64,000 bases of DNA. It comes from Neisseria meningitidis. GTDB lineage: Bacteria; Pseudomonadota; Gammaproteobacteria; Burkholderiales; Neisseriaceae. The stretch spans positions 1,984,001 to 2,048,000 of the forward strand of contig NZ_LR134525.1 of the NCBI RefSeq assembly GCF_900638555.1, read 5' to 3'. Shown here one piece after another: positions 62,518-64,000 of this stretch; within the stretch, counting starts at the first letter, position 1; every line of letters begins with the position of its first letter. Below the pieces are notes generated by a model that saw only the letters and a program-made list of their open reading frames with translations, searched no databases and was not told the DNA's origin. The position numbers were made by a program, and so were the translations under genes.

Positions 62518-63315
62518 TCAATTTAAAACCGACATCATCGCTGCATAGACGCTGATAACGGCAATCAGGCTGTCGGTACGGTCGAACACGCCGCCGTGTC
62601 CGGGCAGCAGCTTGCTGCTGTCTTTGATGCCTGCCGCGCGCTTGAGCCAGCTTTCCAAAAGGTCGCCGCATACGCTGACAACGGTCAGCACCAAACCGAT
62701 TAACACGGTATCGAACCAGCCTGTATCGAATGCCAGCCAGCCGGCACTTCGTACGGCGGTCATGTACACTGCCACGCAAACCGCGCCGCCGATTGCACCT
62801 TCCCAGCTTTTGCCGGGGCTGATTGCCGGCGCGATTTTGTGTTTGCCGAACGCCTTGCCGCTGAAATACGCGCAAACGTCGGCAACCCACACCAAACCCA
62901 TCACGGCGAGCAGCGGCAGGGCATCATCGGGGTGCGGGCGCAGGGATACGAGCGCGAACCAAAACGGCATAACCAGAAGCCAGCCGACGGCATAAACCTG
63001 CCAACTGCCGTTGAGCCTCCATTTGAATCTCAACCATAAAGGCATGATGGCGAGCCAAAATGCCAAAACAACATACCAAACCAAATTAGGCAGCATCCAG
63101 CCGCCCGCATAGGCAACCACGCCGAAAACCAAAGTTGCGGCGAGGTAATGGTTGGTTTTGATTTTGCACAAGCCGCTCATACGGGCATATTCCCACAAGG
63201 CAATCAGGGCAATCAGTCCGCAAAATGCAGCCCACAACCATTGCGGCGCGTAAAACAGCATGCCCAGCATCAGCGGCAGCAGCCACATAGCAGTTATCAC
63301 CCGTTGTTTCAGCAT
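62518..63315 (-). CDS. cdsA: Phosphatidate cytidylyltransferase
   Basis: 265 residues with about eight hydrophobic helices. CdsA makes CDP-diacylglycerol for phospholipid synthesis in the inner membrane. The C-terminal signature [20 protein letters not shown] followed by VFDRTDSL is complete. It starts 2 bp after the uppS stop. Confidence 0.97.
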   Translation of the reverse strand: MLKQRVITAMWLLPLMLGMLFYAPQWLWAAFCGLIALIALWEYARMSGLCKIKTNHYLAATLVFGVVAYAGGWMLPNLVWYVVLAFWLAIMPLWLRFKWRLNGSWQVYAVGWLLVMPFWFALVSLRPHPDDALPLLAVMGLVWVADVCAYFSGKAFGKHKIAPAISPGKSWEGAIGGAVCVAVYMTAVRSAGWLAFDTGWFDTVLIGLVLTVVSVCGDLLESWLKRAAGIKDSSKLLPGHGGVFDRTDSLIAVISVYAAMMSVLN

Positions 63316-63317
63316 AT

Positions 63318-64000
63318 TCAGTTCCTTTGCTGTTCGATAGGCAGTTGCTCGGAGGTGCGTCCGAACCGCCGTTCGCGTTTTTGGAACGAAGCGACGGCAT
63401 CGTCCAAAGCCTTGCCGTCAAAATCGGGCCACAAAATATCGGTGAAATACAGTTCTGCATATGCCATCTGCCAGAGCAGGAAATTGCTGATGCGCGTTTC
63501 GCCGCCGGTGCGGATGAACAAATCCGGTTCCGGTGCATCGCCCAGCATCAAGTGTTTCGCCAGCGTGTCTTCCGTAATCTCGGATACGCCTTCGGCAATC
63601 AGTTTGTTTGCCGCCTGCAAAATATCCCATCTGCCGCCGTAATCGGCGGCAATGCTCAGGGTCAGACCGGTATTGTTTGCTGTCAACGCCTCCGCTTCTT
63701 CGATGCCCTTCAGGATTTGACGGCTGAAGCGTTCGCGGCTGCCCAGTATTTTCAGGCGCATATTGTTTTCGTGCAGACGGCGTACCTGTTTTTGCAAAGC
63801 CTGTAAAAACAGCCCCATCAGGAACGAAACTTCGTCTTCGGGGCGGCGCCAGTTTTCGGTTGAAAAGGCAAACACGGTCAGATATTGCACACCCAGTTTG
63901 GCGCAATGCTTCACCATATTTTCCAATGCGTCCAAACCGCGTTTGTGTCCCATTATGCGCGGGAGGAAACGTTTTTTCGCCCAACGGCCGTTGCCGTCCA
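63318..64000 (-). CDS. uppS: Undecaprenyl diphosphate synthase (5' end beyond the window)
   Basis: About 227 residues are visible. UppS condenses isopentenyl units to the C55 carrier for peptidoglycan and LOS. The frame runs through the window edge with DGNGRWAKKRFLPRIMGHKRG, containing the catalytic aspartate of the family motif MDGNGRWA, so the true start lies only a few codons outside. FSTENWRRPEDEV and DLFIRTGGETRISNFLLWQ are diagnostic. Start of the minus-strand envelope cluster in this window. Confidence 0.96.
   Translation of the reverse strand, partial: DGNGRWAKKRFLPRIMGHKRGLDALENMVKHCAKLGVQYLTVFAFSTENWRRPEDEVSFLMGLFLQALQKQVRRLHENNMRLKILGSRERFSRQILKGIEEAEALTANNTGLTLSIAADYGGRWDILQAANKLIAEGVSEITEDTLAKHLMLGDAPEPDLFIRTGGETRISNFLLWQMAYAELYFTDILWPDFDGKALDDAVASFQKRERRFGRTSEQLPIEQQRN

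Overview
The window is a chromosomal segment of a human-associated Neisseria, most likely N. meningitidis or a very close relative. Three things support this: dozens of DNA uptake sequences (DUS, core GCCGTCTGAA), many as inverted pairs acting as terminators; Correia repeat enclosed elements (CREE); and gene content and order (ntrX-dprA-smg-topA, tRNA-tuf-secE-nusG-rpl-rpoBC, str/S10/spc/alpha ribosomal block, minCDE-oxyR, valS, and the uppS-cdsA-dxr-rseP-bamA-ompH-lpxD-fabZ-lpxA block). Species cannot be fixed from sequence alone.

Layout. 1-4488 (+): end of ntrX, dprA, smg, topA. 4561-6326: a small AT-rich accessory island with a UDG-like protein and a membrane protein on the minus strand and a divergent XRE regulator. 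6415-7358: rsmD and a 2[4Fe-4S] ferredoxin. 7455-9041: tRNA-Tyr, -Gly, -Thr, tuf copy 1 and tRNA-Trp. 9156-21057: secE, nusG, rplKAJL, rpoB, rpoC. 21348-21751: a small exported-protein ORF and the 3' remnant of a Slam-like outer-membrane gene. 21930-26614: rpsL, rpsG, fusA, tuf copy 2, rpsJ. 26933-28647: two tandem paralogous P-loop GTPases inserted between rpsJ and the rest of the S10 operon. 28866-42280: the S10, spc and alpha gene blocks from rplC to rplQ, including rpmJ. 42430-45175: minC, minD, minE, oxyR. 45172-46456: a scrambled accessory patch. 46509-53159 (-): valS, a ZIP-family metal transporter, dadA and an alanine/sodium symporter. 53516-64000 (-): the outer-membrane, lipid A and isoprenoid block, with a HEPN/Abi gene, a CREE and a candidate small RNA wedged between fabZ and lpxA.

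The core is transcription and translation machinery on the plus strand and envelope biogenesis on the minus strand. Known antibiotic-target positions (RpoB cluster I, RpsL K43/K88, RpsE T24, RpsJ V57, RplD G68-G70) read as wild type. rseP carries an apparent one-base frameshift.

The unusual material sits in insertions into conserved operons. (1) A CREE is cut in two at 45400/46407 by about 1 kb carrying a DUF723/NUMOD1-like zinc protein and a second NUMOD1-like fragment fused to the start of an AAA ATPase exactly where its P-loop should be. (2) Tandem GTPases break rpsJ from rplC. (3) A HEPN-motif Abi-like gene breaks fabZ from lpxA. (4) A Slam C-terminal fragment lies between rpoC and rpsL.
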